DNA of 64,000 bases, from the IMG/VR virus record IMGVR_UViG_3300008954_000015, positions 62,001 through 126,000 of that record. One strand, 5' to 3'. Of the stretch, positions 16,783-25,359 are shown in pieces; within the stretch, counting starts at the first letter, position 1, and the number at the start of each line of letters is the position of its first letter. Origin of the DNA: a virus. The notes under the pieces were generated by a model. The model had not been told where the DNA came from, made no database searches, and worked only from the letters and a program-made list of their open reading frames with translations. The position numbers and the translations under genes were made by a program.

Positions 16783-17949
16783 ATGTCTTCGTTACTAGAA
16801 AAGGCTATTGTTGATGCAAAAGCTTTAAAAGAGGCTGCATTGAAAAATGCTGAGAATATTGTTATAGAGAAATATTCTCAAGAAGTCAAAAGTGCCATGA
16901 ACACCCTTCTCGAGCAAGAAGCCGACCCAATGGCCGACCCAATGGCCGACCCAATGGCCGATCCAATGGGTGATCCCGAAGCGACCGAAGATGACGACAC
17001 CGGAGCAGATTATATTGAAGACATTCCAGACGGTTTTCGGGCCGACCCCGAAGATGATAGACTTATACGAATTAACTTAGACCAGCTTGAGGCAGATTTT
17101 GATGATCTGGCCGACGAAAAAGAGTTGGCAGACTTAGAAAAGTATGTACATCCAGACGGCGATGATCAGATGGAGATAGGTCTTGAAGATTTGGAAGATC
17201 TTTCTGCAGAAGAAGACTTTGGCATGGGTGACGATATGGGGTTCGATACGGAAGTTGCGCCAGATGCAGCCGCCACTGATGTTGCTCCCGCTCCCGAAGC
17301 AGGCGGCCTTCCCCCGCTGCAAGAAGAGGTGGACGTCGACTTGAACATGCTTTATGAAGAATTAAACACCGCAAGCATTCCGAAAGAAACTGATACGGGC
17401 TGGGCAGGAAGCGCAGATCCCGATGCAGAAGACAGGCTCAAAGCCCGGGATGCAGGCGCTAATGGTGACGCGTGCAAGAAGTGCTCCGGAGAAGATGATG
17501 ACGCTCCGTGTACCTGTCCCAAAGAAGACTCAAAAGAAATACAAAAAGAAAATATTATTTTAGGCAAAGCAGCTTTGAAATTTCGTAAAGAAAACAAGAA
17601 ACTCAAATCTGTTTTGAAGACTTTGCAAGAAAAGTTGGAACAAGTGAATGTCTCCAACGCGAAGCTATTATATATCAATCAGACTTTAGAAAACCCCTCC
17701 TTGAATGAGCGACAAAAACAAAAAGTTGTCGAAGCGATTTCCAAAACTGATTCGGTACAAGAAGCGAAAACTATTTTTGAAACACTTAAACATGCAGTGG
17801 GAACAACAACAAAACAAACTGTTCCAGATTCGCTGAATGAAGTTGCAAGTAGGAAATCGTCGCTATTAATTGCTGCTAGACAGCAAACAAAAGAGGACGC
17901 TGGAAATCCTTTCTTCGATAGAATGAGAAAACTAGCAGGTATAACATAA
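16783..17949 (+). CDS. Prohead core scaffold-like protein (T4 gp22-like)
   Basis: This 388-residue, highly acidic protein sits between protease and capsid genes, the T4 gene 22 position. Residues 1-45 form a helix and 46-62 are a 4x ADPM tandem repeat. A long Asp/Glu-rich region follows, then a coiled coil (about 255-300), and it ends FFDRMRKLAG. It would fill the prohead and be degraded by the gp21-like protease. Several L-x-E sites are present (TLLEQEAD at 41-48). An odd feature is a cysteine cluster at about 230-245 (CKKC...CTC), unusual for a scaffold. Confidence 0.7.
   Translation: MSSLLEKAIVDAKALKEAALKNAENIVIEKYSQEVKSAMNTLLEQEADPMADPMADPMADPMGDPEATEDDDTGADYIEDIPDGFRADPEDDRLIRINLDQLEADFDDLADEKELADLEKYVHPDGDDQMEIGLEDLEDLSAEEDFGMGDDMGFDTEVAPDAAATDVAPAPEAGGLPPLQEEVDVDLNMLYEELNTASIPKETDTGWAGSADPDAEDRLKARDAGANGDACKKCSGEDDDAPCTCPKEDSKEIQKENIILGKAALKFRKENKKLKSVLKTLQEKLEQVNVSNAKLLYINQTLENPSLNERQKQKVVEAISKTDSVQEAKTIFETLKHAVGTTTKQTVPDSLNEVASRKSSLLIAARQQTKEDAGNPFFDRMRKLAGIT
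16921..16968 (+). repeat. 4 x 12-bp tandem repeat in scaffold gene
   Basis: Four units of GCCGACCCAATG (the last GCCGATCCAATG) encode Ala-Asp-Pro-Met four times. The near-identity of the units suggests recent slippage expansion. Confidence 0.9.
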
Positions 17950-17981
17950 AAAAATAAAGAATTTAAGGAGGTTACTATACC

Positions 17982-19922
17982 ATGTCTGTTTTACAGAAAT
18001 TAACTGAAGGTATTGTTTCTCGTGACGTTGGTCGCGAGGGTGAAGCACTACTTTCTAAGTGGCAAAAGACTGGTCTTTTAGAAGGACTAGACACTGGCCG
18101 CAATAAGCAATCCATGGCCGTTCTCCTGGAGAACCAGGCCAAAGAGCTTCTTCGTGAGGCTTCTTCAATGTCTGCAGGTGATGTCGAAGGCTTCGCCGCA
18201 GTTGCATTCCCAATCGTTCGTCGTGTATTCGGTGGATTGATTGCAAACGACCTTGTGTCAGTTCAGCCAATGAGCTTGCCATCTGGTCTTATCTTTTTCC
18301 TTGACTTTGTCCACAGCCCGGATACTCGTGCGAATGTCCGTGCCGACCGCGGTGACTCTGTTTATGGCGGCAACGTCGTAGCTCGAGCCGTGACTGGTGG
18401 AGTCGATTTGGAACTAAGCACCACGACGGCCGAGCAATCCGGACCCGGTGGGTTTTACGATCTCAATACTGGTCGTACGCATACCACAGGCGCTATCAAC
18501 GCCGCGGACTCGGAGGGCTTTCAGTTCCTTAATACTCCCGCCATCGGCACCCTCGCGGCCGGCGGCGCCTTGATCTCTGCACTAACCGAAGCAGAAAAGA
18601 AGATCATTGATTATGATCCAGACATTTTGGACCTTGGGGCAAAAGACTCCACAGCTAGAATTTTGGTTCTTGATGGAGCAGATGACGTAGACGGCGGAAC
18701 CATGGGCCGACACCTCGTGGGTCTAAATAAAGACGCTTTAACAGCCATAGATCTTCAGCGTGACGACAACGGCCACATTGTGGTTTATGATGCCTCCACG
18801 AATGACACCCATCGTCTTATGGGCGCTGCAGCCACTGAGCCAGTTCAGCTTGTTCGGCGATTAACTAAATTGCAAAAAGTTGGCGGTAAGGACTACGTGA
18901 GGTTCGTCTTGGTTTGCGGCTCAACGATCATGGTCGATGCCTCAGCCGGCCAGAACGGCGCCGGCGACGCGCCGCTCGTGTTGCATGTCGACCGCGCTGA
19001 CACCCGTGATGCAGCCCTCGATGATGCTGACAACTTTGGTATTCGATTTCCAATTTCAGATCAGTTTGTTTCGGGTGGTGATCCATCCGGCTTGGGTGCA
19101 GTTGCTGGTTCTTCTTCAGCTCAGGGCTGGGAACTCGAAGGAAGCGAAGATATGGCTGAGATCGATATCAAGGTCGACTCTATCGCCGTAACTGCTCAGA
19201 CTAAGAAACTCAAGGCTAAGTGGACTCCTGAGTTGGGTCAAGATCTCAACGCATACCACAACCTTGACGCAGAAGTAGAGCTAACGGGCATCCTTTCAGA
19301 GCAGATTGCTTTGGAAATTGACCGTGAAATTCTTGGAGATCTAGTCCAGGGAGCTACAGCCGGCACTCGCTACTGGAGCCGCGCCCCGGGCCTCTTTGTT
19401 GACGCACAGGGCCAGGAACTTGGCGCAACCTCTGCAGCACCTGACTTTACTGGTACTGTTAGTGAGTGGTATGAGACGCTCATTGAAACTATCAACGATG
19501 TTAGTGCTCAGATTCATAGAAAGACGCTCCGCGGAGGCGCAAACTTTGTTGTTTGTTCCCCTGAGGTTGCAAACATTCTTGAGTTCACGAGCGGCTTTCG
19601 CGCAAGTGTTGTTGCAGACCAGGATAAGGGCACTATTGGCGCCCTAAAGACTGGTTCGCTCAGTAAGAAGTTTGATGTTTTTGTTGACCCTTACTTCCTG
19701 CGAAATGTGATCCTTGTGGGTCGCAAGGGAAGCTCCTTCCTTGAGAGTGGCTATGTGTACGCCCCGTATGTACCGCTGCAGGTCACTCCTACCATCTTCG
19801 GTGTCGAAGACTTCGTGCCTCGCAAGGGTGTGATGACTCGATACGCTAAGCAGATGGTTCGTCCCGACTTGTATGGCATCGTCATCGTACGAGGCTTGCT
19901 TGGTGAGGCCGGCGCTAGTTAA
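17982..19922 (+). CDS. Major capsid protein (T4 gp23-like)
   Basis: This 646-residue shell subunit follows AAGGAGG. The conserved N-domain is clear (FPIVRRVFGGLIANDLVSVQPM, about 73-94), as is the C-terminal part (NFVVCSPEVANILE, then VYAPYVPLQVTPTIF). LRE|A at residues 57-60 fits the gp21 (L/I-x-E) cleavage rule and resembles the position of T4 gp23 maturation (E65). The protein is longer than T4 gp23 (521), owing to extra sequence at about 145-370. Codons look more GC-rich and biased than in neighbours, fitting very high expression. A strong terminator follows. Confidence 0.92.
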   Translation: MSVLQKLTEGIVSRDVGREGEALLSKWQKTGLLEGLDTGRNKQSMAVLLENQAKELLREASSMSAGDVEGFAAVAFPIVRRVFGGLIANDLVSVQPMSLPSGLIFFLDFVHSPDTRANVRADRGDSVYGGNVVARAVTGGVDLELSTTTAEQSGPGGFYDLNTGRTHTTGAINAADSEGFQFLNTPAIGTLAAGGALISALTEAEKKIIDYDPDILDLGAKDSTARILVLDGADDVDGGTMGRHLVGLNKDALTAIDLQRDDNGHIVVYDASTNDTHRLMGAAATEPVQLVRRLTKLQKVGGKDYVRFVLVCGSTIMVDASAGQNGAGDAPLVLHVDRADTRDAALDDADNFGIRFPISDQFVSGGDPSGLGAVAGSSSAQGWELEGSEDMAEIDIKVDSIAVTAQTKKLKAKWTPELGQDLNAYHNLDAEVELTGILSEQIALEIDREILGDLVQGATAGTRYWSRAPGLFVDAQGQELGATSAAPDFTGTVSEWYETLIETINDVSAQIHRKTLRGGANFVVCSPEVANILEFTSGFRASVVADQDKGTIGALKTGSLSKKFDVFVDPYFLRNVILVGRKGSSFLESGYVYAPYVPLQVTPTIFGVEDFVPRKGVMTRYAKQMVRPDLYGIVIVRGLLGEAGAS

Positions 19923-19944
19923 TATTTGACTAGCTAGCAAATTT

Positions 19945-19976
19945 AAAGCCCCTTCATTAATTTGAAGGGGCTTTTT
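19945..19976 (+). terminator. Strong rho-independent terminator after capsid gene
   Basis: A perfect 12-bp stem (AAAGCCCCTTCA with its complement, loop TTAATT) is followed by a T-tract. Confidence 0.92.
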
Positions 19977-19985
19977 GTTTTTAGG

Positions 19986-19997
19986 AAACTATTTACA
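19986..19997 (+). promoter_or_regulatory. Candidate late-control element AAACTATTTACA
   Basis: Lies directly after the capsid terminator, 65 bases before the next ATG. Same ACTATTTA core as seven other sites. Confidence 0.45.
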
Positions 19998-20061
19998 GTA
20001 TAGATAAGGATAAGGCGATTTATGCCTTGAAAATTTAAAGCATAAAAAGGAGATCATTTAA

Positions 20062-20475
20062 ATGAGTAAATTAGGAAGATATAGTGCGGATAGAAAGAAG
20101 ATTGAGGCACTCTCAGCAGCAAAGAATGTTGAAGTTGCAGATTGCGGAACTATCTTCATGGCGGGTAACTTTACAGGCGCGATCGTTTTACCAGCAGCAT
20201 CAGCAGCAGGAAAAGGCTGGTGGTGTAAGATTGTTATGTCGGCAAATCTCACTGCAGGTAACATTACTGTAGATTTGACAGGCTCTGATACAATTGAGCT
20301 TGTGGCTTCTGCCGCAGTCGACGGTGCAACGGTTGTTCTCACCGGTGGCACTGCTCAGGTTAACATCATCGACGATGTAGCACTAAAAGGTGATCAGTTG
20401 GAGATTTTTACAGACGGTACCTCTTGGTACGCTCTTGGGTGCGTTGCTGTAGCAACTGCTCTCACAACCTCTTAA
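20062..20475 (+). CDS. Putative head decoration or structural protein
   Basis: This 137-residue protein starts at ATG 20062 behind AAAAAGGAG. It is beta-rich with many Ala/Thr/Val/Gly residues and reads like a small beta-sandwich: ITVDLTGSDTIELV, then VVLTGGTAQVNII, then LEIFTDGTSWYALG. It is a monocistronic unit between two strong terminators, directly after the capsid gene and with a candidate late element. That fits an abundant decoration protein, but no family was recognised. Confidence 0.5.
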   Translation: MSKLGRYSADRKKIEALSAAKNVEVADCGTIFMAGNFTGAIVLPAASAAGKGWWCKIVMSANLTAGNITVDLTGSDTIELVASAAVDGATVVLTGGTAQVNIIDDVALKGDQLEIFTDGTSWYALGCVAVATALTTS

Positions 20476-20508
20476 TAAATAATAACTTCGCCTTATCAAT
20501 AGAATCAG

Positions 20509-20534
20509 CCCCAAGTCTTATGGCTTGGGGTTTT
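20509..20534 (+). terminator. Rho-independent terminator
   Basis: A 7-bp stem (CCCCAAG / CTTGGGG) with an 8-base loop is followed by TTTT. Confidence 0.85.
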
Positions 20535-20543
20535 CTATTTTAT

Positions 20544-20557
20544 GAAACTACTTATTA
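20544..20557 (+). promoter_or_regulatory. Candidate late-control element GAAACTACTTATTA
   Basis: A one-base variant (ACTACTTA) of the recurrent element, directly after a terminator and 26 bases before the next ATG. Confidence 0.4.
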
Positions 20558-20582
20558 TATAGCCTAGACAAAGGAGTTTATA

Positions 20583-21017
20583 ATGGGCAAGAGAAACAAG
20601 AGACTTACAAGAGCAAAATATGCGAAGAAATATGCAGCGATTCGCGAAACGATCGCAAGATTAACAGGATCCACAGTCGAGGTCGTCGACGCGATAGTGG
20701 AGGATTCCCCTGAAATCATCGAGCCGGCACTCGAAACCGTCGAAGAAGCACTAGCTAGCATTCCGAATGCTTTAGTACAGATAAAGGAAACAACCACGAC
20801 AGATAACACGAACAATGAATCGGCCACAACAGAAACGAACAACGAAACGGCTGAAACAGAGACGGTGACAAGGCCAACGACGACTACGAAGAAAGCAACG
20901 ACCACAAAGAGAGTTGCGACACCAAAGAAGACTAGTACAAAAAAGCGCACAAACACTAACAAGACAAACACAACTCGTCGCACAACGAGAAAAACTAAAG
21001 CAGCTGCGAAAGCTTGA
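20583..21017 (+). CDS. Thr/Lys-rich basic-tailed protein (histone-like composition)
   Basis: This 144-residue protein starts at ATG 20583 behind AAAGGAG. The N-terminal 75 residues are helical (RAKYAKKYAAIRETIARL, then an acidic helix). Residues 76-100 are Thr/Asn/Glu-rich, and 100-144 are a Thr/Lys/Arg tail (TKKATTTKRVATPKKTSTKK-like) reminiscent of H1-type DNA-binding tails. It may be an internal head protein contacting DNA, which is inference from composition and position after the capsid. A weak hairpin (AAAGC/GCTTT) overlaps its stop codon. Confidence 0.5.
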   Translation: MGKRNKRLTRAKYAKKYAAIRETIARLTGSTVEVVDAIVEDSPEIIEPALETVEEALASIPNALVQIKETTTTDNTNNESATTETNNETAETETVTRPTTTTKKATTTKRVATPKKTSTKKRTNTNKTNTTRRTTRKTKAAAKA

Positions 21018-21034
21018 GGCTTTTATTGAGTCCG

Positions 21035-21048
21035 TTAACTATTTAGTT
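21035..21048 (+). promoter_or_regulatory. Candidate late-control element TTAACTATTTAGTT
   Basis: Same AACTATTTA core as other sites; 38 bases before the neck-like gene start. Confidence 0.42.
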
Positions 21049-21085
21049 TGATAACATTCTTTATAAACAAGCGAGGACTCAATGA

Positions 21086-22720
21086 ATGTCGGTACCTGTT
21101 CTTACTCCATCAAGCGCAATTAGTGCAGTAACACTTCCTGCAACAGGAAGCTTTGCAAACGTCGATGCACATGTTCCATATAGAATATATTCAGATGAAT
21201 CGGCACCCCTTTATTCATCGATGTTTGTTTCTGGTGCAACAGAGCAAGTATCCTATGTTTATAAGAAATTGGGTGGCGATGTACTTGATATAGAGTTGAC
21301 TGAGGGGAGCGTCTATTCCGCTTACGAAGAGGCAGTACTAGAATACTCTTATATATTAAACTTACACCAAGCAAATAACGTCATTTCTGATGTTTTGGGC
21401 AACTCTACTGGATCCTTTGATCATAAGGGGAATCTGATGTCGGGCTCTGATCTGTATGCATCTCTTGATGGTCAACATGTTGCGCTTAAGTATCCTCTTT
21501 TTGATTATGCCATGGCTCGACGCGTCAGTGAGGGCATCTCCGCAGAAATAGGACTTAAAGGCAGCAACAATCATTATTCTGCATCCTTTGCAGTGACTGA
21601 TGGAATTCAGGACTACAATTTGCAGACGATTTTGGACAACGAGGACGGCACTGCTGCCACCGCTACAATAACCGTTACATCAGATGCCGATGCAGCGGGG
21701 CTCAATGGGGACTCTTTTAAGCTAGTCGACTCTCAAGGTCGAGTAGCAAAATTTACTTTTGATTCTACGACAGCAGAAACGGTAAATGGCAGAATAGGGT
21801 TGAACGGGGTGGCAGACGTTGGCCCCATTTCTATAGCCATAATGAATGCAATAAATGACTCGAGTGTTAATCTAAAGGTTACAGCAACCAATCCCAGCCC
21901 GGGCACACTTACACTTACGCAAGATATAGCAGGCACGGTAGGGAACAAATCAGTTGATTTTTCAGGGGTTACAGATATTTCTTCAACAGACTTCACTTCA
22001 GGCGCCGGGTCTGAATATGTCGGAAGAATTAATGGCCGAAAAATACTAATAACCAAGGTTTATTATAAGACTCCGGCCGCAATGTGGAGGTTCTTTGGCT
22101 ATTATGGGGGGTTAAACGTAGTTGGAAACCTCCATAACTATGGGCAATTTTCAGATGATTCCTCCTTTCAACTTGTGCCAACGTGGCAAAACAAGCAACA
22201 ATCTTTAGCATTTGAGGATGCGATTTACACTAGGATGTCTCATTATTCGTATGAGATAAGGAATAATTCTACAATAAGATTATATCCTATACCATCGGCA
22301 CACACGCCCGATCACATGTGGATAGAGTTTACTGTACCATCTGACGTTTGGGAATCGGAGGATACACAGACCGGCGGCGTAAACAATTTGAACACAATTC
22401 CTTTGGGTAATTTGCCATTTGAAAATATAAACTCGATAGGAAAGCAATGGATTCGAAGATTTGCCCTAGCATTGTGTAAAGAGACTTTGGGGCAAGTTAG
22501 GAGTAAGTTTAATTCTATCCCTGTACCTGGGGACAGCATAACGCTGAATGGTACGGCTTTATTATCAGAGGGCAAAGAAGAGCAAGAGAAACTTAGAACC
22601 GAACTCAAGGAGACTTTGGCAGAAATGACATATAGTAAGCTTGCAGGTGATGATGCTACGTTAATAGAAAATTCACAGAAAGTTATGACCCAGGTACCAA
22701 ACTATATATTTGTAGGATAA
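21086..22720 (+). CDS. Neck protein (T4 gp13-like) with inserted beta domain
   Basis: This 544-residue protein has an N-terminal region (SEQVSYVYKKLGGDVLDIEL-type; GSVYSAYEEAVLEYSYI) and C-terminal region (WIRRFALALCKETLGQVRSKF) that resemble T4-type gp13 head-completion proteins. T4 gp13 has 309 residues. The excess is mostly a beta-rich insert at about residues 175-315, with FKLVDSQGRVAKFTFDS and TLTLTQDIAGTVGNK. A similar insert occurs in the sheath protein of this phage. The role is sealing the filled head for tail joining, known for gp13 and inferred here from order after the capsid gene. Confidence 0.6.
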   Translation: MSVPVLTPSSAISAVTLPATGSFANVDAHVPYRIYSDESAPLYSSMFVSGATEQVSYVYKKLGGDVLDIELTEGSVYSAYEEAVLEYSYILNLHQANNVISDVLGNSTGSFDHKGNLMSGSDLYASLDGQHVALKYPLFDYAMARRVSEGISAEIGLKGSNNHYSASFAVTDGIQDYNLQTILDNEDGTAATATITVTSDADAAGLNGDSFKLVDSQGRVAKFTFDSTTAETVNGRIGLNGVADVGPISIAIMNAINDSSVNLKVTATNPSPGTLTLTQDIAGTVGNKSVDFSGVTDISSTDFTSGAGSEYVGRINGRKILITKVYYKTPAAMWRFFGYYGGLNVVGNLHNYGQFSDDSSFQLVPTWQNKQQSLAFEDAIYTRMSHYSYEIRNNSTIRLYPIPSAHTPDHMWIEFTVPSDVWESEDTQTGGVNNLNTIPLGNLPFENINSIGKQWIRRFALALCKETLGQVRSKFNSIPVPGDSITLNGTALLSEGKEEQEKLRTELKETLAEMTYSKLAGDDATLIENSQKVMTQVPNYIFVG

Positions 22721-22735
22721 TGAGGTTCTAATAGC

Positions 22736-23224
22736 ATGTCTGATAATAAATGGGAACAACCGGCTAAGCCACCTCCTCCGATGTTTGTCGGAAAGAAGGA
22801 AAAAGACTTTGTAAAGCAGGTTAACGATGAGGTTATTGAGCGCGTCGTAGGTCAGACGATTCTTTATCATCCTATCAGTATAGAACACACGAACTTTCAC
22901 ACTCTCTATGGAGAGGCGATTGAAAAGAATTTTTTAAACCCAATTAGGGTCCACGCGCTGGTTAAATATACGTCTCAAGAAACTACAACAACAAGCTTGG
23001 GTGTCGACAGGATAGAAAAGATAGATGTGTTTTTTCACAAAAGAAGGTTGACAGAGGATCAAGACCTTTTTGTTAGGGAAGGCGACTTTATACTGTTCGG
23101 GGAACAATATTATGAAATATTGACTCTCGAGGAGCCGAAATGGCTGTTCGGACAAGTAGAATCCAAATTCGAAATTGCAGCATCCTGCGTAAGAGCAAGA
23201 GAGGGACTTTTTGATGCAAGCTGA
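22736..23224 (+). CDS. Neck/head-completion protein (possibly gp14-like)
   Basis: This 162-residue protein directly follows the gp13-like gene, the place of gene 14 in T4. Conserved-looking segments are YHPISIEHTNFHTLYGEA and the LFGEQYYEILTLEEPKWLFGQ region near the end. It is shorter than T4 gp14 (256). No catalytic motif is visible. It ends inside the start of the next gene. The call depends on gene order. Confidence 0.45.
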   Translation: MSDNKWEQPAKPPPPMFVGKKEKDFVKQVNDEVIERVVGQTILYHPISIEHTNFHTLYGEAIEKNFLNPIRVHALVKYTSQETTTTSLGVDRIEKIDVFFHKRRLTEDQDLFVREGDFILFGEQYYEILTLEEPKWLFGQVESKFEIAASCVRAREGLFDAS

Positions 23225-24440
23225 GTATGATAAAGATCACAGCCTTTTAAAGCTTTACTTCAACCCTTCGACAATTGAAACGATAGACAGGGCAATGATG
23301 AACTATGTGGAAAAGCTAAAGCTATTTTCAGAAACAAACAAGGGTTGGAAGAAAGTACCTGTTATATGGGCTTCTGCAGAAAGGGCATTTCAGAGTAAGA
23401 AGGATTCTGAAATTCGAGACGCTAGCGGTATGCTTAAGTTGCCACTTATAACTGTAGCTAGAACAGAGATGACTAAAGATCCTGCTAAGCGCGCCGCATT
23501 TCACGGAAATGTTCCAGAGATTAACGATGAACAGGGCGGCGCCATTGCCACACATCGAGTGATATATCAAGATAAGTCACGAAACTTTGCCCATGCAGAC
23601 AATAATCGAATGTTTAATCAGTCTGGCTTCCCTCGCGAGAATAAGAAAAAAGTATACAAAACAATTTCTGTGCCAATGCCAGTTAATATTTCTGTAAAAT
23701 ATGATATACTTATAAGAACAGAGTATCAACAGCAGCTAAATGATTTGATGCTGCCCTTTATAACAAAACCCGGGACCATAAATTTCGTGTCGATATCAGA
23801 AGAAGAGCATAAGTACGAAGCGTTTATAGATCAGGGATTTACGCAGACCACCAACCTAGATAATTACACTTCGGAGGAAAGAAGATTCGAAACCAAGATT
23901 TCTGTCTCTGTTATCGGGTATTTGGTGGGAGAAGGAAAGAACAGAGAGCGTCCTCATTTTGCAGTGAGGGAAAATTTCGTAGAGATTAAGACACCAAGAG
24001 AGAGAATTTCTTTAAGAGAAATTCCAGATCATGAGTATGGCGCATATTATGGTCTGGCCGGCGTTACAATGCAGGAACTGGTTAGAGAATTTGGACCTTC
24101 GTTTGTGGGTCAAAACTTTTCTAATATTCCTGCTATTGGGGCAGGTTTTATGGGCGGTTTTCAAAATAGTGGAAATGTTGTGACTACCAATAATTTTTCG
24201 ACAGTGCTTAATGAGTTTTTCGCCTTTCGAGAACTGATAAAGGACACCGGCGAAGCTGCCGGCAGAAATTTTACAACCTCAAAGGACGTGAAATCAGACA
24301 GTGAGACGATTTTCGTCGACGGTCAGTTGCAATTTCCTGGAGCGAACAGAGACTATACGATACTAAATCGAAATATTACTTTTAATTACAACATAGATGA
24401 GGATTCTACTGTTTTTTGCACCTATATAATAGACAGGTAA
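23214..24440 (+). CDS. Virion structural protein of unknown function
   Basis: This 408-residue protein starts at ATG 23214 (an in-frame TTG precedes it) and overlaps the neck gene by 11 bases. The sequence mixes alpha and beta, with a conserved-looking core (SVPMPVNISVKYDILIRTEYQQQLNDL). The C-terminal part with FNYNIDEDSTVFCTYII reads as beta-strands. It lies among neck and connector genes, so it may belong to the head-tail junction or tail terminator. I do not recognise a family. Confidence 0.5.
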   Translation: MQAEYDKDHSLLKLYFNPSTIETIDRAMMNYVEKLKLFSETNKGWKKVPVIWASAERAFQSKKDSEIRDASGMLKLPLITVARTEMTKDPAKRAAFHGNVPEINDEQGGAIATHRVIYQDKSRNFAHADNNRMFNQSGFPRENKKKVYKTISVPMPVNISVKYDILIRTEYQQQLNDLMLPFITKPGTINFVSISEEEHKYEAFIDQGFTQTTNLDNYTSEERRFETKISVSVIGYLVGEGKNRERPHFAVRENFVEIKTPRERISLREIPDHEYGAYYGLAGVTMQELVREFGPSFVGQNFSNIPAIGAGFMGGFQNSGNVVTTNNFSTVLNEFFAFRELIKDTGEAAGRNFTTSKDVKSDSETIFVDGQLQFPGANRDYTILNRNITFNYNIDEDSTVFCTYIIDR

Positions 24441-24456
24441 AGGAGGATATAAGGCA

Positions 24457-24915
24457 ATGAGTCTCAAAGACAGACTAAATAAAGTTTTGGATCGGATAGA
24501 CGATCTATCTAGCAAATTAGAACTATCAGAAAAGGAGAAAAAGGAAATGATCGAAGACCCAATTGCATCTCAGATTGAGGAGCTTTTAGAAGAAGAGGGG
24601 GGACAGGAGGCCGACCAAGCTGGCCAGCCGGCTAGTCCCCCACCGCGCCTGGAGATTGAGTGGGAGGCTGTGGCTCCAATCGTCCAGTTACGTAACGCCT
24701 CTAACAGCTTGAGAAGTTCGCTCTCGGAGCTTTGTATTGAATACGAGATAAGAAAGAGAAAAATTATGAACTCTTTGGAAGCAATTGAAACTAATCTTGC
24801 CGAGAGAGTACAAGAGTTGAGAGATTCAAGTGGCCTTCCAGAAGAAGCGATGTATAACTTACGACTTCCTGACGAACCAAACGATTCAGGTGAGTTTATC
24901 TTGAGAGAAGAATAA
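24457..24915 (+). CDS. Small coiled-coil protein, unknown
   Basis: This 152-residue protein starts at ATG 24457 behind AAAGGAGG. An N-terminal acidic coiled coil (1-50), a Gln/Ala/Pro linker (PASPPPRLE), a second helix pair (about 80-125) and an acidic tail are visible. There are no enzymatic motifs. It sits in the connector region. An assembly-factor role is possible, but only by position. Confidence 0.5.
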   Translation: MSLKDRLNKVLDRIDDLSSKLELSEKEKKEMIEDPIASQIEELLEEEGGQEADQAGQPASPPPRLEIEWEAVAPIVQLRNASNSLRSSLSELCIEYEIRKRKIMNSLEAIETNLAERVQELRDSSGLPEEAMYNLRLPDEPNDSGEFILREE

Positions 24916-24972
24916 GAAAAGACCGTCAGGCATATCTTTTATTCTTTTTGTTAAAGAAAACAAACTCAGGGA

Positions 24973-24984
24973 GACTATTTATAA
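24973..24984 (+). promoter_or_regulatory. Candidate late-control element GACTATTTATAA
   Basis: Lies between an AGGGAG and the ATG at 24986. If it is a -10 box for this gene the mRNA would be leaderless. The complement strand reads TTATAAATAGTC, close to T4 late TATAAATA. Confidence 0.35.
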
Positions 24985-24985
24985 C

Positions 24986-25216
24986 ATGAGCAATGATAAG
25001 AAAACTTATGTAACAAGCGATATCGGAATCGCCGCGTACCTACAACTTCATAATTTTAAACTACTTAGTTGCAAAAGATTGGACAGTGGAAAATTCTATT
25101 TCGAATTTGATGACGCCTCGGATGAGTGCCAAATGAGATCTTTAGAATTTTTACAGTCCGACTTTTGCAAGTTTGATAACATAATAAGAAACTTAAAAAA
25201 AGTATTGTTCTCTTAA
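24986..25216 (+). CDS. DUF5659-like small protein
   Basis: This 76-residue protein matches the short DUF5659 layout: YVTSDIGIAAYLQLHNFKLLSCKR, then a strand YFEFDD, then a helix around an acidic/Cys segment (DECQMRSLEFLQSDFCKFDN). The family is common in phages and archaeal or bacterial mobile DNA, and its function is unknown. It is isolated between the connector genes and the fibre. The 143-bp gap that follows is AT-rich and holds a weak promoter-like ATTACTATATACATT (25225-25239). Confidence 0.6.
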   Translation: MSNDKKTYVTSDIGIAAYLQLHNFKLLSCKRLDSGKFYFEFDDASDECQMRSLEFLQSDFCKFDNIIRNLKKVLFS

Positions 25217-25332
25217 AGAACTGAATTACTATATACATTAGAGTGTTTGTCTAGTAACTTCAGTTAATCTTTCCTTTAGTTTTCCCCCTTTTTATTTAAT
25301 AATTTTTAAATTCAGTTTTGTCGCAAAATGGT

Positions 25333-25347
25333 CCTATCTTTTATAGG
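25333..25347 (+). promoter_or_regulatory. Hairpin overlapping the fibre gene ribosome site
   Basis: CCTAT / ATAGG with a 5-base loop (CTTTT). Its 3' arm includes the first bases of the SD AGGAGG (25345-25350), so folding would partly hide the ribosome site of the fibre gene. Confidence 0.35.
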
Positions 25348-25359
25348 AGGAAAAAATAG

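Noticed and set aside
18937-19191. Alternative-frame open frames inside the capsid gene
   Set aside because: They have no SD and no family features, and arise from the biased GC-rich codons of the capsid gene.
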